Positions 5,599 to 5,740 of a stretch of 5,740 bases of DNA are shown here, one piece after another. The notes under the pieces were generated by a model. The model saw only the letters and a list, made by a program, of their open reading frames with translations, searched no databases and was not told where the DNA came from. The DNA comes from Nitrososphaeraceae archaeon (GTDB taxonomy: Archaea > Thermoproteota > Nitrososphaeria > Nitrososphaerales > Nitrososphaeraceae), in assembly GCA_025936955.1 (NCBI GenBank), contig JAICSL010000124.1, forward strand, positions 1-5,740, read 5' to 3'. Within the stretch, counting starts at the first letter, position 1, and the number at the start of each line of letters is the position of its first letter. Both the position numbers and the translations under genes were made by a program.

Positions 5599-5740
5599 TT
5601 ATTTTTCCCTTTATCTACTGATTCTACGTCTTTTGCTTTATCTTCTAAATCTCTTATCAACCAGTCTAACTTTCGTTCCTTCTCTTTGAGTCTTGCTGCT
5701 GTTTCACCTAGTGTTTTGTCTTTTTCTGGATTGTAAGGCA
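5595..5740 (-). CDS. Hypothetical coiled-coil-like protein, visible C-terminal part
   Basis: On the minus strand a frame is open from the window edge to a TGA at 5597-5595, giving 47 visible residues. It starts PYNPEKDK, then a highly charged helix with Leu spacing suggestive of a coiled coil (ARLKEKERKLDWLIRDLEDK), and ends in a Lys-rich tail. The codon cut by the edge ends in TG, so it could be the start codon of a 48-residue protein, or the gene may extend further. The TGA shares ATGA with the next gene's start, marking an operon. Function unknown. Confidence 0.65.
   Translation of the reverse strand, partial: PYNPEKDKTLGETAARLKEKERKLDWLIRDLEDKAKDVESVDKGKNK

Overview
The window most likely comes from an AT-rich member of the Nitrososphaeria (Thaumarchaeota), and its low G+C would suit a Nitrosocosmicus-like genome. 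This is inference from several clues. There is a fused alpha-beta ADP-forming acyl-CoA synthetase, and a zinc-ribbon/PRC-barrel protein of archaeal style. There is also a stand-alone receiver protein whose wording resembles receivers I associate with this group, archaeal TATA-type promoters, and heavy use of AGA/AGG and ATA codons. No rRNA, tRNA, transposase, CRISPR array or defence gene is visible, and nothing here looks like a clearly new multi-gene system.

Layout. At 1-1560 (+) is the 3' part of an ADP-forming acyl-CoA synthetase, cut by the window edge. It converges on, and overlaps by 9 bp, a minus-strand gene (1552-2373) for a protein with cysteine pairs at both ends and a PRC-barrel between them. 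An AT-rich gap of about 660 bp follows. It holds the TATA box of the minus-strand gene, a perfect 16-bp palindrome, a 12-bp direct repeat, and a candidate promoter for a DEAD-box RNA helicase (3033-4364, +) with all the classical motifs and a Gly/Asn/Tyr/Arg-rich tail. A second AT-rich gap of about 508 bp follows, then a single-domain response regulator (4873-5253, +) with an unusual acidic pocket. It converges on a minus-strand pair of small helical proteins of unknown function (5290-5598, and a partial gene at 5595-5740). These two overlap by ATGA and so are probably one operon.

How the genes relate. They look like four independent transcription units rather than one pathway: carbon/energy metabolism (acyl-CoA synthetase), an uncharacterised zinc protein, RNA remodelling (helicase), and signalling (receiver). 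The points most worth a second look are the receiver's shortened acid cluster, the palindrome upstream of the helicase promoter, the helicase's ambiguous start with an overlapping 16-codon upstream ORF, and the coupled hypothetical pair at the right edge.
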